64,000 bases of DNA from NCBI RefSeq assembly GCF_014490485.1, contig NZ_JACTVA010000015.1:7358-71357 (forward strand), read 5' to 3'. The DNA comes from Teichococcus aerophilus. Lineage in GTDB: Bacteria > Pseudomonadota > Alphaproteobacteria > Acetobacterales > Acetobacteraceae. Position numbers and translations under genes: made by a program. Every line of letters starts with the position of its first letter. The stretch's first letter is position 1. The notes below the pieces were generated by a model that saw only the letters and a list, made by a program, of their open reading frames with translations, was not told the DNA's origin and did not search any database. Positions 1 to 9,241 of the stretch are shown piece after piece.

Positions 1-34
1 CTGTCGCGGCCACGCCAAGCGCCCAAGGCCGCAT
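1..34 (-). CDS. Possible 5' end of a divergent gene running off the window
   Basis: On the minus strand an ATG at 34 opens a frame reading [11 protein letters not shown] up to the window edge. A GGAGG lies about ten bases upstream (plus-strand 45-49), good spacing for a ribosome binding site. The tryptophan/alanine-rich start could be a signal peptide, but only eleven residues are visible. No family can be named. It would be divergent to metX, sharing the 35-79 spacer as promoter region. Confidence 0.3.
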   Translation of the reverse strand, partial: MRPWALGVAAT

Positions 35-79
35 CGGCGATGGACCTCCGCCCCTGGCGATCCTATTCAATGCCTTGGC

Positions 80-1261
80 ATGACCCAGGCTTCCCCCATC
101 CCCACCGATCCGGCCGCGACCGCCCCGGCAGAACCGGCCACCCCGGAGCTGCTTCACCAGGGCATCACCTTCCCCGAGGGTCTGGCGCTGGATTGCGGCG
201 CCGTGATCGCGCCCATGACGGTGGCCTACCGCACCTACGGCACGCTGAACGCGGACCACAGCAACGCGGTGATGGTCTGCCACGCCCTGACCGGCGACCA
301 GTATGTGGCGGAGCCACACCCGATCACCGGTAAGCCCGGCTGGTGGGAAGCGGTGGTCGGCCCCGGCAAGCCGGTGGATACCGACCGCTTCTTCGTGATC
401 TGCGCCAATGTGCTGGGCGGCTGCATGGGCTCCTCCGGCCCGCGGGAGGAGAAGCCGGGCGCCGGCGGGCAGCCCTGGGGCACCGATTTCCCCAGCATCA
501 CCATCCGGGACATGGTGCGGGCGCAGAAGATGCTGGTGGACCGGCTGGGCATCGCGCGCCTGCTGGCCGTCATCGGCGGCTCCATGGGCGGCATGCAGGT
601 GCTGGAATGGGCGGCGACCTTCCCGGACATGGTGTTCGCCGCCGCGCCCATTGCCACCGCGCCGCACCACAGCGCGCAGAACATCGCCTTCGACGAGGTC
701 GGCCGCGCCGCCATCCATGCCGACCCGGACTGGATGGCCGGGCGGTACTGGGAGGACGGGCGCATCCCGGCACGCGGCCTCTCGGTCGCGCGGATGATGG
801 CGCATATCACCTACTTGTCCGAGCAGGCGCTGAGCCGGAAGTTCGGCCGCCGGCTGCGCGGTGCCTCCGCCCTGACGTTCCTGGAGGATGTGTTCGAGGT
901 GGAGAGCTACCTGCGCCACCAGGGCAGCACCTTCGTCAACCGGTTCGACGCCAACAGCTACCTGACCATCACCCGCGCGATGGATTACTTCGACCTCTCG
1001 GCCGAGCATGGCGGCAACCTGGCGGCGGCCTTCAAGGGCACGCGGACCCGCTTCTTCGTCGCCAGCTTCGACAGCGACTGGCTGTTCCCCACCAGCGAGA
1101 GCCGGGCTTTGGTGAGGGCGCTAAACGCCGCGGCGGCCAATGTCTCCTTCGTCGAGATCGCTTCCGACAAGGGGCACGATGCCTTCCTGCTGCACGAGCC
1201 GGAATTCCATGCGGCGCTGGGCGGCTTCCTACGAGGTGCGGCGGAGCGGGCGGGGCTTTAA
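80..1261 (+). CDS. metX: Homoserine O-acyltransferase, MetX family
   Basis: This cytoplasmic enzyme acylates homoserine, the committing step of methionine synthesis. The 393-residue product is an alpha/beta-hydrolase of normal MetX length. The nucleophile elbow GGSMGG is at residues 166-171 (Ser168). The charge-relay Asp lies in SDWLF (about 333) and the His in KGHDAFL (366). The start at 80 gives a natural N-terminus, although no strong ribosome binding site precedes it. MetX proteins that occur with MetW in Proteobacteria may use succinyl-CoA rather than acetyl-CoA; the sequence alone does not settle this. metW, usually the next gene, lies 1.2 kb further on. Confidence 0.93.
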   Translation: MTQASPIPTDPAATAPAEPATPELLHQGITFPEGLALDCGAVIAPMTVAYRTYGTLNADHSNAVMVCHALTGDQYVAEPHPITGKPGWWEAVVGPGKPVDTDRFFVICANVLGGCMGSSGPREEKPGAGGQPWGTDFPSITIRDMVRAQKMLVDRLGIARLLAVIGGSMGGMQVLEWAATFPDMVFAAAPIATAPHHSAQNIAFDEVGRAAIHADPDWMAGRYWEDGRIPARGLSVARMMAHITYLSEQALSRKFGRRLRGASALTFLEDVFEVESYLRHQGSTFVNRFDANSYLTITRAMDYFDLSAEHGGNLAAAFKGTRTRFFVASFDSDWLFPTSESRALVRALNAAAANVSFVEIASDKGHDAFLLHEPEFHAALGGFLRGAAERAGL

Positions 1262-1262
1262 C

Positions 1263-1368
1263 AGACCGTTTGGGAACTCTGCTGCTTGGTCACGGCAGGC
1301 TTTGCCGCGCCCGCCTTGTCGGTGGCCCAAAGATCCTGGCCGCAGCCGCCAGAGTTTCCAAACGGTCT
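1263..1368. repeat. Inverted repeat directly after metX
   Basis: Nineteen-base arms at 1263-1281 and 1350-1368 are inverted copies of each other with one mismatch, separated by 68 bases rich in short GC palindromes. The left arm begins two bases after the metX stop codon. It may be a terminator-like structure or the relic of a small palindromic element. No T-tract follows. The rest of the gene-free stretch to 1750 is relatively AT-rich (about 1430-1640). It presumably holds the promoter of the next gene, but no convincing -35/-10 pair stands out. Confidence 0.6.
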
Positions 1369-1750
1369 CCAAGGACCCCTGCCGACCCGGCTTCGTATGA
1401 CCAAGGCGGGCGCTGCCGATTCGCCGCCGCGGCACGCCAAAAATCTGCCGGCCGCTGCAAATTTCTTCCGTTAAAATTCGTTTAGTAAACGCGAAGCCAA
1501 AACGAAAGGGTAGGCGAGGAAGCGTTCGATTTATTCAACCAGATCGTTTCGGAACAAGAGCATGGCAGTTTGCCAGCAGCCGCTGAATCGAAGATTCCGC
1601 TGTTGATGCATCGCGCGAAATGATGCATTATCGCAACAAATTGAACGCAACCCAACCGTATCCTTGGCGTTAAACTCCCCGTAAACACACAAGACCTGGG
1701 TCCCCTGCCGGGACGCTGACCTGGGCTTCGGAAGAGGATGGAGACCGGAC

Positions 1751-2386
1751 ATGCTTAAGCGCAAAGCCTTGCTCGCCGCCGCTGCTCTCATGACGCTGAC
1801 GGTTTCTCCCGTCCTCGCCCAGGGTTCCGGCAGCGGTGGTGACCAGAACATCAACAATTTCGTCCGCCAGTCGCCGGAAGGCATGCAGCCGCAGAGCAAC
1901 GGCGTGCCGACCATCGTTGGCAACCGCGACGGCCAGCCAGTGATCCGCTATGAGGGCGCCCGCCCCGGTCAGCCTGGCGTCGAGGACGGCCGCGTCCCCA
2001 ACATCGTTGGCAACCGTGATGGCGAGCCGGTGATCCGCTACGGCAACGCGCCGACGCCGGCCGAAGGCGCGGCCTCGGCACAGCGTCCGCCGATGGCTGG
2101 TTCGGCCATGGGTGGCTCTGCCCGCGCGCCGATGGACCCGGCCGTGTCCGCCAAGGTCGGGCCTGCCCTGACCCGCGCGCGCGCTGCCCTGCAGCGCGGC
2201 AACTACGGCGCCGCCGCCGTGTCGCTGGAACAGGCCGAGACCAGCCTGCTCAACGCCCGGTCGGACGGCACGACCGGCCACGCCGAAGCGCTGAGCAGCA
2301 TCAGCGCCGCCCGCGCTGCCGCCAACCGCCGCGACCGCCGTGGCGCCATGCAGGCGCTGGACGGCGCGATGGGCGCACGCGGCTAA
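1751..2386 (+). CDS. Exported protein with a duplicated 16-residue module, function unknown
   Basis: The 211-residue product has a clear Sec signal peptide: Lys-Arg-Lys start, an alanine/leucine core, and a cleavage site near VLAQ at residue 24. The mature N-terminal part carries two near-identical copies of VPxIVGNRDGxPVIRY, at residues 52-67 and 82-97, thirty residues apart. A proline/alanine/methionine-rich linker follows. The C-terminal half (about 135-211) is alanine-rich and probably helical. A GGAGACCGGAC-type ribosome binding site region precedes the ATG, and a hairpin terminator follows at 2413-2441. No known domain was recognised. The gene sits between metX and metW, which are normally adjacent, so it may be an insertion into an older operon. 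Confidence 0.75.
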   Translation: MLKRKALLAAAALMTLTVSPVLAQGSGSGGDQNINNFVRQSPEGMQPQSNGVPTIVGNRDGQPVIRYEGARPGQPGVEDGRVPNIVGNRDGEPVIRYGNAPTPAEGAASAQRPPMAGSAMGGSARAPMDPAVSAKVGPALTRARAALQRGNYGAAAVSLEQAETSLLNARSDGTTGHAEALSSISAARAAANRRDRRGAMQALDGAMGARG

Positions 2387-2412
2387 GCGCGAAGCCTTCG
2401 CCAGGACCGATC

Positions 2413-2441
2413 AGGGGCAGGCCGCAAGGTCTGCCCCTTTT
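2413..2441 (+). terminator. Intrinsic terminator after the exported-protein gene
   Basis: An 11-bp stem (AGGGGCAGGCC pairing with GGTCTGCCCCT, one G-T pair) has a four-base loop and is followed by TTT. It lies 27 bases after the stop at 2386 and upstream of metW. metW therefore probably has its own promoter in 2442-2499 or depends on read-through. Confidence 0.65.
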
Positions 2442-2499
2442 CTCATCCGCCGCCCTGCCGGTATGAGGATGGCCTGAACGTCGCGGGGTGCCTGCCATC

Positions 2500-3150
2500 A
2501 TGTCCGATACCGCCGAGCCGATTCGCTTCGTCGCGAAGAACATGCGGCTCGACTTGCGCCTGATCGCGGACATGATCCCGCCCGGCGCCAAGGTGCTGGA
2601 TATTGGCTGCGGCGACGGCGTGCTGCTGGAGCACCTGACCCGCGAGAAGAACGCCGATGCCCGCGGCATCGAGATCGACATGGCGCAGGCCACCGCCGCC
2701 GTCGCCCAGGGCCTGGCTGTCATCCACGGCGATGCCGATAACGACCTGGCCTTCTACCCGGACGATGCCTTCGACTATGTCGTGCTCTCCCGCACCATCC
2801 ACGCGGTGGAGAAGCCACGCGAGGTGCTGCGGCAGATGCTGCGGATCGGCCGGCACGCCATCGTCTCCTTCCCCAATTTTGGCCACTGGGAAGTGCGGAT
2901 GAAGCTGCTGCTGACCGGCCGCATGCCGATGACCGAGACCTGGGGCCGCCCCTGGCACGAGACGCCCAATATCCACCCCTGCACCATGCTGGATTTTTTC
3001 GACCTGTGTGCCGCCGATGGCTACACGGTGGAGCGCTGGCTGGCGGTGGACGAACGCGGCCTCAAGGCCCCGTGGGAGCGCTCCGTCCGCCTGGCTAACC
3101 TGTTCGGCGAGCAGGCGCTGTTCCAGTTGCGCCGGACGGTGCGGGACTGA
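2500..3150 (+). CDS. metW: Methionine biosynthesis protein MetW
   Basis: This is a SAM-dependent methyltransferase-fold protein of the MetW family, which works with MetX in methionine synthesis. The glycine-rich SAM motif VLDIGCGDGVLLEHL lies at about residues 32-46. The family pattern SRTIHAVEKP and SFPNFGHWEVR follows. The 216-residue length is typical. The ATG at 2500 is preferred because MSDTAEPIRFV matches the usual MetW N-terminus; an in-frame GTG at 2488 would add four residues. In many Proteobacteria metW directly follows or overlaps metX, whereas here an unrelated exported-protein gene and a terminator separate them. Confidence 0.9.
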   Translation: MSDTAEPIRFVAKNMRLDLRLIADMIPPGAKVLDIGCGDGVLLEHLTREKNADARGIEIDMAQATAAVAQGLAVIHGDADNDLAFYPDDAFDYVVLSRTIHAVEKPREVLRQMLRIGRHAIVSFPNFGHWEVRMKLLLTGRMPMTETWGRPWHETPNIHPCTMLDFFDLCAADGYTVERWLAVDERGLKAPWERSVRLANLFGEQALFQLRRTVRD

Positions 3151-3323
3151 TGGCAGCAGCGGGTGGCGGCGCGGTTGGCCGCGCTGGCTGAAAGCCGGCT
3201 TCGTGCCATAAGATTTTGATGGGGCGAATGGGCTGAACCGGCGATGGCCGGTGCTCGCCATGCCTCCGGCGCGCCACCAGGGGGCGTGTGCCGCCCCGTG
3301 CCGTCACCGATGGGTGTGTTTGG

Positions 3324-3512
3324 TCAGGCCGCCATGCGGCGCGCGGCGCCATCGCGCGCCAGTAGGGAAAGGGCTTCGGCCACCAGCGCCGCGGCATCCT
3401 CCGACCCCAGATCCTGGCAGCATCGCTCGACATGGCTCATCAGGCGCATGACGGCAGCGAGGTCGCGGCGCGCCTGCTCGGTCCAGAGGACCGCAGCGAT
3501 CGGGGTGTCCAT
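3324..3512 (-). CDS. Small protein of 62 residues, paralogous to the next gene
   Basis: The predicted protein begins MDTPIAAVLWTEQARRDL and is helical and alanine-rich. Its pattern MSHVERCCQDLG-EDAAALVAEALSLL aligns with MLSYIEAECRNLG-ADAARHVALAASLL of the gene immediately upstream on the same strand. Sharing aromatic/Glu/Cys/Leu-Gly spacing across two neighbours argues both are real coding genes and tandem paralogues. A longer in-frame start exists near 3746 but overlaps the neighbour, so the start at 3512 is preferred. The family was not recognised. The pair lies convergent to metW. Confidence 0.6.
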   Translation of the reverse strand: MDTPIAAVLWTEQARRDLAAVMRLMSHVERCCQDLGSEDAAALVAEALSLLARDGAARRMAA

Positions 3513-3610
3513 GACGATTGACCGGAAGTTAAGGGTGGGAATGGGCGCGGCGATTAAACCATTCCCATCATCACGGCCAGAAAAAACAGCGGGACACCGA
3601 ATCGGCGCCG

Positions 3611-3826
3611 TCAGGCATTCCCTTGGGGGTAGTGCAGCAGCACCATCAGCGGGTCCTGCTCCTCCAGCGTCACGGCCGGGCCGGGCAGCAGGGAGGCGGC
3701 GAGCGCAACATGGCGGGCGGCATCGGCCGCGCCCAGGTTGCGGCACTCGGCCTCGATATAGCTCAGCATCAGCATCAGGGCGCTACGGTCGATCCGCTTT
3801 TGCGGTGCGGCAAATTTTGCAGGCAT
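3611..3826 (-). CDS. Small protein of 71 residues, first of a tandem paralogous pair
   Basis: The product starts MPAKFAAPQKRIDRSALMLMLSYIEAECRNLGAADAARHV (written here as continuous only for orientation: Met1 to about Val40) and ends HYPQGNA. A predicted amphipathic helix covers residues 15-48. It resembles the 62-residue product encoded 98 bases downstream over about 30 residues (YIEAECRNLG versus HVERCCQDLG). A short dyad (3857-3870) lies 30 bases upstream and may be an operator. No enzymatic or DNA-binding motif is evident, and the family is unknown. Co-orientation suggests one transcript carrying both genes. Confidence 0.6.
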   Translation of the reverse strand: MPAKFAAPQKRIDRSALMLMLSYIEAECRNLGAADAARHVALAASLLPGPAVTLEEQDPLMVLLHYPQGNA

Positions 3827-3856
3827 GGCGCGGGCTTTTCCAGGGCAGAGCTAAAC

Positions 3857-3870
3857 TCACGATTTCGTGA
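3857..3870. promoter_or_regulatory. Small dyad upstream of the paralogous pair
   Basis: TCACGA and TCGTGA are separated by TT, and the flanks (TAAAC on one side, TTTAG on the other) extend the symmetry loosely. The dyad lies about 30 bases upstream of the start at 3826, an operator-like position. No regulator can be named. The rest of 3827-4112 shows no gene. Confidence 0.35.
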
Positions 3871-4112
3871 TTTAGGGCGGGGAGGGGCGGCTGACAAGCG
3901 CGATCTTCCACGCAACTCGCCATGGCCAAACCGGATGGCAGGCCATACTTTGATGCATGGAAGGCCGGGTGGTAGTGCCGCCCGCCGGCCAGGCGTGAAG
4001 ACGATCGGCGAACCCGGCGCGACAATGCAGCCGGGGACAAGGATACGGACCCGGCCGTGGCGGTGGCCCCGGGAACGGAAGAAACAAGTCGAGTGTCTTA
4101 GGAGGACATCGC

Positions 4113-4835
4113 ATGGCACGAGTGGCCCTGGTGACTGGTGGGCAACGCGGCATTGGTGCCGCGATCAGCGAGCAACTGCAGAAGGCCGGCCGCAAGGTCA
4201 TCGCCTCCTACGCCGGCAATGACGCGGCCGCGGCCGAATTCACCGGCCGCACCGGCATTCCCACCATCAAGTTCGACGTCTCCGACTACGAAGCCTGCAA
4301 GGCGGCGATCGCCAAGGTGGAAGCCGAGCACGGGGCGATCGAGATCCTGGTGAACAACGCCGGCATCACGCGCGACGGCACCATGAAGCGGATGGACCGC
4401 GACATGTGGGATGCCGTGATCGATACCAACCTTGGTTCCTGCTTCAACCTTGCGAAGCTGGTGTGGGAGGGGATGAGCGCGCGCAAGTTCGGCCGCATCG
4501 TCAATATCGGTTCGATCAACGGCCAGGCTGGCCAGTACGGCCAGGTGAACTACGCCGCCGCCAAGTCCGGCATCCACGGCTTCACCAAGGCGCTGGCGCA
4601 GGAAGGCGCGCGCGCCGGTATCACCGTGAACGCCATCGCCCCTGGATACGTGGATACGGAGATGGTGCGCGCGGTGCCGGAGGACGTGCTGCAGAAGATC
4701 ATCGCCCGCATTCCCGTCGGCCGGCTGGGCCATGCCGAGGATATCGCGCGCGGCGTCTGTTTCCTGACCGCGGACGACGCCGATTTCATCACCGGCTCCA
4801 CCCTGTCGATCAACGGCGGCCAGCACATGTACTAA
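4113..4835 (+). CDS. phaB: Acetoacetyl-CoA reductase (PHB synthesis)
   Basis: This enzyme reduces acetoacetyl-CoA to (R)-3-hydroxybutyryl-CoA with NADPH, the second step of polyhydroxybutyrate synthesis. It is a 240-residue short-chain dehydrogenase. The cofactor motif TGGQRGIG is at 8-15 and NNAG at 81-84. The catalytic set is Ser134, Tyr147 and Lys151 in the PhaB-like context NIGSINGQAGQYGQVNYAAAK (residues 131-151). The NGQxGQxGQxNY pattern separates PhaB from FabG. An excellent AGGAGG ribosome binding site lies nine bases before the ATG. No phaA or phaC is nearby. A strong terminator follows at 4886-4930. Confidence 0.92.
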   Translation: MARVALVTGGQRGIGAAISEQLQKAGRKVIASYAGNDAAAAEFTGRTGIPTIKFDVSDYEACKAAIAKVEAEHGAIEILVNNAGITRDGTMKRMDRDMWDAVIDTNLGSCFNLAKLVWEGMSARKFGRIVNIGSINGQAGQYGQVNYAAAKSGIHGFTKALAQEGARAGITVNAIAPGYVDTEMVRAVPEDVLQKIIARIPVGRLGHAEDIARGVCFLTADDADFITGSTLSINGGQHMY

Positions 4836-4885
4836 CGCGGCTTCCGGCCGGTCCGCGTCGCGCGGCCCGGCGGTGTGCCACAAAG

Positions 4886-4930
4886 AAAGCCCATGACCGC
4901 AGCCGGGTTCCGGCGGTGGTCATGGGCTTT
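4886..4930. terminator. Terminator after phaB
   Basis: A perfect 13-bp stem is formed by AAAGCCCATGACC (4886-4898) and GGTCATGGGCTTT (4918-4930), with a 19-base loop that is itself GC-palindromic. A-rich and T-rich stem ends make it usable from both strands. Confidence 0.75.
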
Positions 4931-4968
4931 TGCGCTCCGGAGCATGGCCATGCCCGGCGCGGTCGTTC

Positions 4969-5006
4969 GAGCATGATGCGTCAACATTCTCTCACGCATC
5001 ATGCTC
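4969..5006. repeat. Perfect 13-bp hairpin between convergent genes
   Basis: GAGCATGATGCGT (4969-4981) and ACGCATCATGCTC (4994-5006) pair perfectly around a 12-base loop. There is no T-tract. It stands between phaB and the convergent membrane-protein gene ending at 5061. It may be a second terminator or a short palindromic repeat. Confidence 0.6.
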
Positions 5007-5060
5007 GCGTCTTCGCCGGATGATTCAGGCTTTCGGTGATTCCACCTCAGCCATCACGCT

Positions 5061-5423
5061 CTAGCGGTTCACGACAGGCTCGTTGCGGCCACCAATCATG
5101 CGGTTGGCGACCCAGGACACCAGCGCCACGATGATGGCACCAAAGAACGCCGCCCAGAAACCGGAGACGCGCATGCCCGGCATCAGCCCGGCCGTCAGCG
5201 CGAACATCGCGGCGTTCACCACCAGTGTGAACAGGCCCAGCGTGATGAAGGTCAGCGGCAGTGTCAGCAGCGCCAGGACCGGGCGGATCAACGCATTGAC
5301 CAGACCGAAGACGATGGCGGCGATGATCATGTTGATCGGGCCGGAAAAGCTGATGCCGGCGATCAACATATCCGCCACCCAGAAGGCGACGGCGGTGATC
5401 AGTGTGCGGATGATAAAGCCCAT
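5061..5423 (-). CDS. Small integral membrane protein, phage-holin-4/YvlD-like
   Basis: The 120-residue protein is almost entirely hydrophobic, with four predicted membrane segments (about 5-25, 30-50, 55-80 and 90-112). The pattern GLVNALIRPVLALLTLPLTFITLGLFTLVVNA is characteristic of the YvlD/phage-holin-4 superfamily (residues about 40-72). Despite the name, most members are chromosomal membrane proteins of unknown role, and no phage genes are nearby. A purine-rich GAGAGATTGGGGG precedes the start. The 5424-5661 spacer upstream holds no gene. Confidence 0.8.
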   Translation of the reverse strand: MGFIIRTLITAVAFWVADMLIAGISFSGPINMIIAAIVFGLVNALIRPVLALLTLPLTFITLGLFTLVVNAAMFALTAGLMPGMRVSGFWAAFFGAIIVALVSWVANRMIGGRNEPVVNR

Positions 5424-5661
5424 GGTGAACCCCCAATCTCTCTCTCGCGGAAACGCCAGAGGCCGCGCTTGGTTGCGAGGGTTTGTTGCATACCCGAGAT
5501 AGAATGAGCCTGGGGATCACACTTGCAGAGCAAAGGTGCCGCCACTGCACCGCACAAGCGAAGGGCCGGAAGAATCTCTCCCGGCCCTGACGCGGATGAA
5601 CGGCAATGCGTCGCCGCATTATGCCAAGGGTGCTGGCGGAGGTGCCTGCTGGCCTTAGATG

Positions 5662-6411
5662 TTAGATTTCGTCGTCGAAGCCGGCGTCGTCAAAGCCGCC
5701 ATCCGCCGCCGCGTCATCGCCCCAGTCGCCGCTGGCATCGTTGACCGGGGAGGCATCCTGCTGGCCCGGGTCGGTCCACGGGCTGGTCGCGGCGCCGACG
5801 GCTTCCTGGCCGAAATCGCCCACCGCGCTGGCGGCGTTGGTGGCCGCTTCGGCGGCGCCGCCGGAGAACATGCCCATCAGCGCGTTACCCAGCACCATGC
5901 CGCCGGCGACACCCGCCGCCGTGGTCAGCGCCGAGCCAAGGAAGCCGGAGCCGCCGCGGCCCTGCTGCATCATCGCCGGGTTGACGCCCATCGGCGGCTG
6001 CATCGGCTGCGGGCGGGGCGACATCGGCACCTGGCGGCTGGTGTTGGCGCCACCGCCGAACATGCCGCCGAACAGGCCGCCACTGCGTGGCTGCTGCGCC
6101 GCCGCCTGGGCTTGCGCCTGCGTGTTCTCCAGCTGCCATTCCAGCTCCTGGATGCGGTTCTGCGCTTGCACCAGCGCATGTTCCTGCACGAAGGCCGTCT
6201 GCGTCAGCCGGTAGCGGGCCTCGGGGTAACGGGCGAACAGGTCGCCGATCAGGCGGTCAGCCTCCGGGTCCACAGGGGGAAGGGGCGGCTGAGACTGAGT
6301 GGCGGGCACGCTCGCGCCACCCCAAGGGGAAGCGGGGCGGGCCTGCGGGGCGGCCACACCCGCCATGCGCTCGACAAAGGCGGAAATGATGCGGCGTTCT
6401 TCTTCGGTCAT
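5662..6411 (-). CDS. DUF2076 domain protein
   Basis: The N-terminus MTEEERRIISAFVERM followed by a proline-rich linker, PVDPEADRLIGDLFARYPEARYRLTQTAF and a coiled coil (QNRIQELEWQLENTQAQ, about residues 80-100) matches DUF2076 proteins. The middle is glycine/methionine-rich (GLFGGMFGGG; GSGFLGSALTTAAGVAGGMVLGNALMG at about 145-175), resembling a membrane-associating glycine-zipper. The C-terminus is strongly acidic with repeated Asp-Gly and Phe-Asp-Asp. Function is unknown. An in-frame start 60 bases upstream (6471) exists, but MTEEER is the family start. The gene-free 6412-7019 stretch upstream holds the repeat element at 6689-6929. Confidence 0.8.
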   Translation of the reverse strand: MTEEERRIISAFVERMAGVAAPQARPASPWGGASVPATQSQPPLPPVDPEADRLIGDLFARYPEARYRLTQTAFVQEHALVQAQNRIQELEWQLENTQAQAQAAAQQPRSGGLFGGMFGGGANTSRQVPMSPRPQPMQPPMGVNPAMMQQGRGGSGFLGSALTTAAGVAGGMVLGNALMGMFSGGAAEAATNAASAVGDFGQEAVGAATSPWTDPGQQDASPVNDASGDWGDDAAADGGFDDAGFDDEI

Positions 6412-6688
6412 GTCAGCTCCCCTCGCGGGGCCTTCCCTGGCAGGTGTGTTCGGCGCACCGCGGCGAAGCACGGAGCGTGCAGAGGCAATTGGACCGTCGA
6501 CGCAGCGTATTCAAGCGGGGATTAACTTTTATCCACCTTTGTTTTGTGACGGTGCGCCGGGCTGTGAGGCAGTCCGGCGGCGCCTGGGTGGTGGTGGCTG
6601 ATCACAGCCGCCCTCGGTTCCATTCCGCCGCACCTGATGTGCGAACCAGGTGGCTGATGCTGCGCTGGATGTGACGGACGGGGAGCAG

Positions 6689-6929
6689 AGGCCGGGGAAA
6701 GAATTCCCCGGACCCCTTCTTTTCTATTTTCGAGTTTGCCAGGCAGGCCGTTGAGAGGGCGGGTCTGGGAGACGGCTGGGTGCGCCGGAGGTCCAGGACC
6801 TCCGGCGACTGAGGGTTCAGCCCGCGTGGCCCATTATCAATACATCAAGCAACGTCCGCTCTCAGTCCCGAAGCCCCACACTAAACTCGAAGAAAAAAGA
6901 AGGGGCCCGGGGAATTCTTTCCCCGGCCT
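6689..6929. repeat. Intergenic inverted-end element, copy A
   Basis: This 241-bp element is bounded by AGGCCGGGG and its inverse CCCCGGCCT. Each end forms a hairpin (GGCCGGGGAA / TTCCCCGG) followed inward by CCCCTTCTTTT, i.e. an intrinsic terminator facing into the element. The centre has a perfect 25-base palindrome at 6783-6807 (12-base arms CGCCGGAGGTCC and GGACCTCCGGCG around one A), then a conserved box TTCAGCCCGCGTGGCCCAT (6816-6834). It lies 91 bases downstream of the minus-strand CoA-binding gene and within the long gene-free spacer 6412-7019. Related copies are at 10264, 15381, 28596, 34120 and 42299. Confidence 0.85.
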
Positions 6930-7019
6930 TCCGCCACCCCCTCGCCGCAGCGAACCCCTCAGGCCGCAGAAACGAAAAGCAAGTCGGTGAGCAAAGGTTC
7001 CCCCATCCGGCCGGCCAAG

Positions 7020-7454
7020 TCACCCGCCCATGGCCAGCCCCAGCCGGCGCCACTCGATCTTCGGGCATCGGTCCATCACCACCACCAGCCCCGCCGCACG
7101 GGCACGCTCGGCGGCGGCGTTGTCGATGACGTCCAGCTGCATCCAGACCGAGCGGGCACCGAGGCGGATGGCCTCGTCCACCACCGCGCCGGCTTCCTCG
7201 CTCCGGCGGAAGATGTCCACCATGTCGAGCGGCCCGGCATCGGCCAGGGCGGCGACGACAGTGGCGCCATGCAGAGTCTGTCCCGCCAGGCCCGGGTTGA
7301 CGGGCGTCACGTCGACCGCCCGCTGTACCAGGAAGCCCGTCACGTCGTTGGAAGGACGGGACGGGTTGGCCGAGGCGCCGACCACGGCGATGCGTCTGGT
7401 ATTCAGCAGCAGGGAACGGATGGCGGCGTCATCCAGGCCATCGGCAGGGGTCAT
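7020..7454 (-). CDS. CoA-binding protein, YccU family
   Basis: The protein is a single Rossmann-fold CoA_binding_2 domain. The glycine motif RRIAVVGASANPSRPSNDV is near residues 20-38. Further family signatures are the block around VNPGLAGQTLHG and the C-terminal IEWRRLGL. Members bind CoA or related nucleotides; a precise role is not established. The start at 7454 leaves four bases after the stop of the upstream PepSY gene. A start at 7475 would overlap it by 17 bases. Both genes are probably on one transcript, with element A downstream acting as terminator. Confidence 0.85.
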   Translation of the reverse strand: MTPADGLDDAAIRSLLLNTRRIAVVGASANPSRPSNDVTGFLVQRAVDVTPVNPGLAGQTLHGATVVAALADAGPLDMVDIFRRSEEAGAVVDEAIRLGARSVWMQLDVIDNAAAERARAAGLVVVMDRCPKIEWRRLGLAMGG

Positions 7455-7458
7455 GGCA

Positions 7459-7935
7459 TTAGCCTTCACGGTCACGGTGCAGGATGCGGAAGCTGTCGGG
7501 CTCCAGCGTCAGGTCGAAGCGGGTGCCATCGGCCATCACGGCATTGTCCACGTCCCACAGCCCGTCATCCAGCCGGATGCGGCCGTGGCTCTGGAAGCCG
7601 GCGCTGCGTAGCGCCTGATCGATGCGGGTGACTTCCTCGGGCGTCGCATCGCGGTCCGGGGTGCTTTCCAGGAATACGCGGTAGGTCTCGGGCGTCACGC
7701 GCAGGTCGTGGCGGTTGCCCTGGGCGTCCACGGCGTCGTCGACTTCCCACACGCCGTCATCGAGGTCGATCTTGCGCCACTGCTGGTAGCCCTGGGCACG
7801 CAGCGCTTCGGTGATGCGGGCGGTCTCGGCCTGGTCGGGCTGCCGCGCCTGGGCGGAAGGGGCCAGGGCCAGGGAACCGAAGGCAAGCCCGGCCAGCAGC
7901 GCGGGGGCAACGAGGAGGGAGAGGGTCGGCTTCAT
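7459..7935 (-). CDS. Exported protein with two PepSY-like repeats
   Basis: An N-terminal signal peptide (MKPTLSLLVAPALLAGLAFG, cleavage near AQA) is followed by two similar modules of about 60 residues. The first has ITEALRAQGYQQWRKIDLDDGVWEVDDAVDA (starting about residue 40) and the second IDQALRSAGFQSHGRIRLDDGLWDVDNAVMA. Each ends in a short DLxxxPxxxR segment. This is the PepSY pattern of small periplasmic proteins, often linked to stress response or peptidase inhibition; the role here is inference. An ATG twelve bases upstream (7947) is also possible. It is cotranscribed with the CoA-binding gene. Confidence 0.75.
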   Translation of the reverse strand: MKPTLSLLVAPALLAGLAFGSLALAPSAQARQPDQAETARITEALRAQGYQQWRKIDLDDGVWEVDDAVDAQGNRHDLRVTPETYRVFLESTPDRDATPEEVTRIDQALRSAGFQSHGRIRLDDGLWDVDNAVMADGTRFDLTLEPDSFRILHRDREG

Positions 7936-8116
7936 CGGCGGCTCCATTCAGTATCGGCACCCTGCGAACGCCGGGGGGCGGCGGAGGGTTCCGCTTCCCC
8001 CTGGCTTCAAAGCGTAACCGCCTGATGCCGGCAGGCGTGACCGGCCACCTGTCGGCCGGGACGCGGCGCAGGCGTGGCGGCCGCTCTCGCGACCGTTGCC
8101 ACGCCCGGCCATGCCG

Positions 8117-9226
<1,110 letters not shown>

Positions 9227-9241
9227 GGGTGGATTGTCCTT

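Noticed and set aside
1..79. SAM riboswitch upstream of metX
   Set aside because: Only 79 bases are visible and no SAM-II or SAM-I core elements were found in them.
6689..6929. Element A as a coding region (an 84-codon frame crosses it)
   Set aside because: The frame runs through both terminal hairpins and is not kept in the other copies.
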